Assembly (NCBI GenBank): GCA_018812385.1
Contig: JAHJDU010000184.1
Span: forward strand, 1-7,030
Source: Pseudomonadota bacterium
GTDB lineage: Bacteria; Desulfobacterota; Desulfobacteria; Desulfobacterales; Desulfobacteraceae
DNA: 7,030 nt
Direction: 5' to 3'
The position numbers and the translations under genes were made by a program. Below the pieces are notes generated by a model. That model was not told the DNA's origin. It saw nothing but the letters and a program-made list of their open reading frames with translations, and ran no database searches. Within the stretch, counting starts at the first letter, position 1. Each line of letters opens with the position of its first letter. This document shows, one piece after another, positions 5,763 to 7,030 of this stretch.

Positions 5763-6227
5763 TTAATTCACAATATCAACTCCGACACCTCCGTGGACAT
5801 GCCTGATAACTCTTTTTGAAATGCTTCTGCTGAAATAGTTGATAATATTGCCAGGATTTCGATTCAGAACAACCACATCAAATTTTTCAGTTTTCCAAAG
5901 CCAGATGATATCATCGGCAATATCCCTTCGTATCGGCATGTAAAGGCAATGAATATGATGACCGGCAAATCCGTAATTTATCAGTTTTTGCCTGCCCTTT
6001 TCCAAGGCATCTTTTTGCTCCTGCTGCTGGCCCCGCAGGTAAGCCGTGTTACGAATCACTTTGTCCATGATGGGATTATTGCGGGGATCGATTTCAGGAA
6101 CAGGGGTAAAGGCATGAAACAAAGTGATTTCAACATCTTTTTTTTTGGCATACTTGTGGCCAACAAAATCAATAGACTTTTCGTCATTCAAGGTAAAATT
6201 ATAGGGTATCAGTATTTTTACGGCCAT
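5763..6227 (-). CDS. Universal stress protein (UspA family), probably non-ATP-binding
   Basis: The 154-residue protein has the UspA fold: first strand VKILIPYNFT (3-12), helix SIDFVGHKYAKKK, second strand DVEITLFHAF (31-40), a linker helix about 62-85, then RDIADDIIWLWKTEKFDVVVLNRN (101-124) and the end SISKRVIRHVHGGVGVDIV. UspA proteins are cytoplasmic stress-induced dimers. The usual nucleotide-binding motif G-2x-G-9x-G-(S/T) is degenerate here: the first glycine is replaced by Asn and the last Gly-Ser by Arg-Ser (134-135), so ATP binding is doubtful. The ATG has AAAGGAGGG 5 nt upstream. It is the first gene of a unit with the GAF protein, which suggests joint use in stress sensing or signalling. 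That link is inference from position only. Confidence 0.88.
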   Translation of the reverse strand: MAVKILIPYNFTLNDEKSIDFVGHKYAKKKDVEITLFHAFTPVPEIDPRNNPIMDKVIRNTAYLRGQQQEQKDALEKGRQKLINYGFAGHHIHCLYMPIRRDIADDIIWLWKTEKFDVVVLNRNPGNIINYFSRSISKRVIRHVHGGVGVDIVN

Positions 6228-6403
6228 AATGCCCTCCTTTTATTTCATAAAAGATTTAAATTATTTTAGACAATGTGAAAAGGAAGTATGTCCTAGGCCA
6301 AAGGGGAATTGGGTATCAAAACCAGATTACGAATGGAGCCAAAAGGATGTGAAATAATTAAGTGCTTCCAGAGAAGATGAATTCATATCAATTAGCTTTT
6401 TAA

Positions 6404-6432
6404 AATATACCAGATACGTCTTTTGTTGTAAA
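6404..6432 (-). promoter_or_regulatory. Sigma70-like promoter of the usp-GAF unit
   Basis: On the minus strand TTTACA (6432-6427), a 17-bp spacer and TATATT (6409-6404) each match consensus at 5 of 6 positions, making this one of the best promoters in the window. The start point would be near 6397, leaving a leader of about 170 nt with no gene in it. It begins just 28 bp beyond the 3' end of tRNA-Sec, so the stress unit need not depend on the tRNA promoter. Confidence 0.5.
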
Positions 6433-6459
6433 TTGATTTATTCGGAAATTTAATATAAA

Positions 6460-6557
6460 TGGCGGAAGTGCATGGGAATCGAACCCACCCAAGACGTAGT
6501 TAGCGCCTTACATCGGATTTGAAGTCCGAGGGCCCCACCAGTGAGCCGCGCACTTCC
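6460..6557 (-). tRNA. selC: tRNA-Sec (anticodon UCA), selenocysteine tRNA
   Basis: The minus strand folds into a long tRNA of 98 nt including an encoded CCA. The acceptor stem has 8 pairs (GGAAGTGC with GCACTTCC), followed by G73 and CCA, exactly as in bacterial selC. The anticodon arm is TCGGA-CTTCAAA-TCCGA with anticodon TCA. The variable arm is long, with stem AAGGCG/CGTCTT. The T arm is TGGG-TTCGATT-CCCA, and the D stem is extended (GGCTC with GGGCC). The 8-bp acceptor stem, long variable arm and UCA anticodon are diagnostic of the tRNA charged with serine and converted to Sec by SelA. The cell therefore makes selenoproteins through SelA, SelB and SelD, none of which is in the window. It has its own promoter 12-48 nt upstream. 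Confidence 0.97.
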
Positions 6558-6575
6558 GCATCGAAATAGAGGGAA

Positions 6576-6605
6576 ACAGTACACCCGAAGCCCCTTGCTT
6601 GTCAA
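6576..6605 (-). promoter_or_regulatory. Promoter of tRNA-Sec
   Basis: A perfect TTGACA (6605-6600), an 18-bp spacer that is unusually GC-rich for this region, and TACTGT (6581-6576) lie just upstream of the tRNA. The start near 6569 gives a 5' leader of about 12 nt to be removed by RNase P. The GC-rich spacer includes GGGGCTTCGGG. Confidence 0.6.
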
Positions 6606-6637
6606 TTAATTTTACAGTTTTTGTTCTAAAATACAAA

Positions 6638-6668
6638 GAAAATTTGGAATATTTTTCAACAAATTTTC
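6638..6668 (-). terminator. Weak AU-rich hairpin, possible terminator after the DUF302 remnant
   Basis: On the minus strand GAAAATTTG (6668-6660) pairs perfectly over 9 bp with CAAATTTTC (6646-6638) around a 13-nt loop, and the T-rich stretch TTTGTATTTT follows. The stem has only two G-C pairs, so termination would be weak. It sits between the DUF302 remnant and the tRNA-Sec promoter. The remaining bases from 6606 to 6707 show no gene. Confidence 0.3.
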
Positions 6669-6707
6669 ATATAATTTTGACACCTTATCAAAATATAATT
6701 CAGCGAC

Positions 6708-6848
6708 TTATTTCGCTTCACCAATGATTGTTTTGGTTGTTTTTAAATCATGAATATGCAAAACGCCAAACTTATTTCGAGTCACTGCCTCCTCTAAATT
6801 TTTAACAGCCTGTTCAATTGATTTTTCTGTTGTTACGATGTATTTCAT
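6708..6848 (-). CDS. Short ORF matching the N-terminal third of DUF302 (remnant or internally deleted)
   Basis: The 46-residue ORF begins MKYIVTTEKSIEQAVKNLEE and continues to KFGVLHIHDLK at 26-36. This is the typical opening of DUF302 proteins: a strand, an amphipathic helix, then 'FGVLHxHDLK'. DUF302 domains are usually about 120-130 residues, but here the resemblance stops at residue 36 and the frame closes 10 codons later (TTKTIIGEAK). Those last residues vaguely resemble the family's C-terminal helix, so an internal deletion joining the two ends is possible. None of the other DUF302 motifs is found in the following 150 bases. Expression signals are excellent: GGAGGTGA 6 nt before the ATG and a TTGACA promoter further up. 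The molecular role of DUF302 is unknown. This copy is either a decaying gene or a recruited small protein. Confidence 0.6.
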   Translation of the reverse strand: MKYIVTTEKSIEQAVKNLEEAVTRNKFGVLHIHDLKTTKTIIGEAK

Positions 6849-6920
6849 TCCGTTCACCTCCGTTTTGTATTTTTCTCCCGTTAAAAAAGTATCATTACCC
6901 GGACATATACTGTACTGGTA

Positions 6921-6973
6921 ATCCTTTAATATAAGGATATCAATTTAATACTTCAGATTAATATGACTGTCAA
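6921..6973 (-). promoter_or_regulatory. Promoter of the DUF302-like ORF with a dyad at the start point
   Basis: On the minus strand a perfect TTGACA (6973-6968), a 17-bp spacer and TATTAA (6950-6945) form a good sigma70-like promoter. The predicted start near 6938 coincides with the edge of a 6-bp inverted repeat, ATCCTT-taatat-AAGGAT (6921-6938), which could be an operator or a 5'-terminal hairpin of the mRNA. Upstream, 7001-7030 is an almost pure A/T tract, like an UP element. I see no other gene between 6849 and 7030. Confidence 0.45.
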
Positions 6974-7030
6974 TTAGAACACTGAGATGCTGCGCACTTT
7001 AGTAATTAATTATAGAATTAATAAAAAAAA

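Noticed and set aside
6228..6403. Leader of the usp gene as a riboswitch or small RNA
   Set aside because: Apart from the 10-bp palindrome ATGAATTCAT (6377-6386), I see no conserved riboswitch core or strong nested stems.

Overview
This is an AT-rich bacterial window carrying eight protein genes or gene remnants and one selenocysteine tRNA. The gene content suggests a low-GC, selenocysteine-using anaerobe. It best resembles a sulfate-reducing member of the Desulfobacterota (Desulfobacula/Desulfobacter-like). That assignment rests on a tRNA-Sec gene, a DUF302-type remnant, a universal stress/GAF pair and the style of the small hypothetical proteins. It is inference, not proof, because no rRNA or sulfate-reduction marker is present.

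Left part (1-3069): a membrane-embedded M48 zinc protease with a C-terminal TPR region enters from the left edge, so its 5' end is probably missing. It converges on a leftward lipoprotein gene of unknown function. That lipoprotein gene and a rightward gene for a 93-residue uncharacterised protein are divergent. Their shared intergenic region holds two back-to-back sigma70-like promoters whose -35 regions form an 11-bp perfect inverted repeat.

Middle (3070-4930): a single KH-domain RNA-binding protein (khpA-like), away from its usual rpsP/rimM neighbours, converges on the nucleotidase gene surE. surE is divergent from a MaoC-type (R)-specific enoyl-CoA hydratase. Dyads lie at the khpA and hydratase promoters, and a 9-bp direct repeat brackets the khpA ribosome binding site.

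Right part (4924-7030, all leftward): reading with transcription there is a short DUF302 N-terminal remnant with a full promoter and Shine-Dalgarno sequence. It is followed by tRNA-Sec (anticodon UCA) with its own TTGACA promoter, then a two-gene unit of a universal-stress-like protein and a GAF-domain protein. The GAF gene ends at a UAA, but the same frame stays open for 71 more codons with strong coiled-coil character. The gene therefore looks interrupted by a nonsense codon, or conceivably read through. UAA is not a selenocysteine codon, so the nearby tRNA-Sec does not explain it.

I see no CRISPR array, insertion sequence, defence system or rRNA. The most useful leads are the interrupted GAF/coiled-coil gene, the DUF302 remnant with intact expression signals, a possible AUU start of the lipoprotein, and the repeat around the khpA start.
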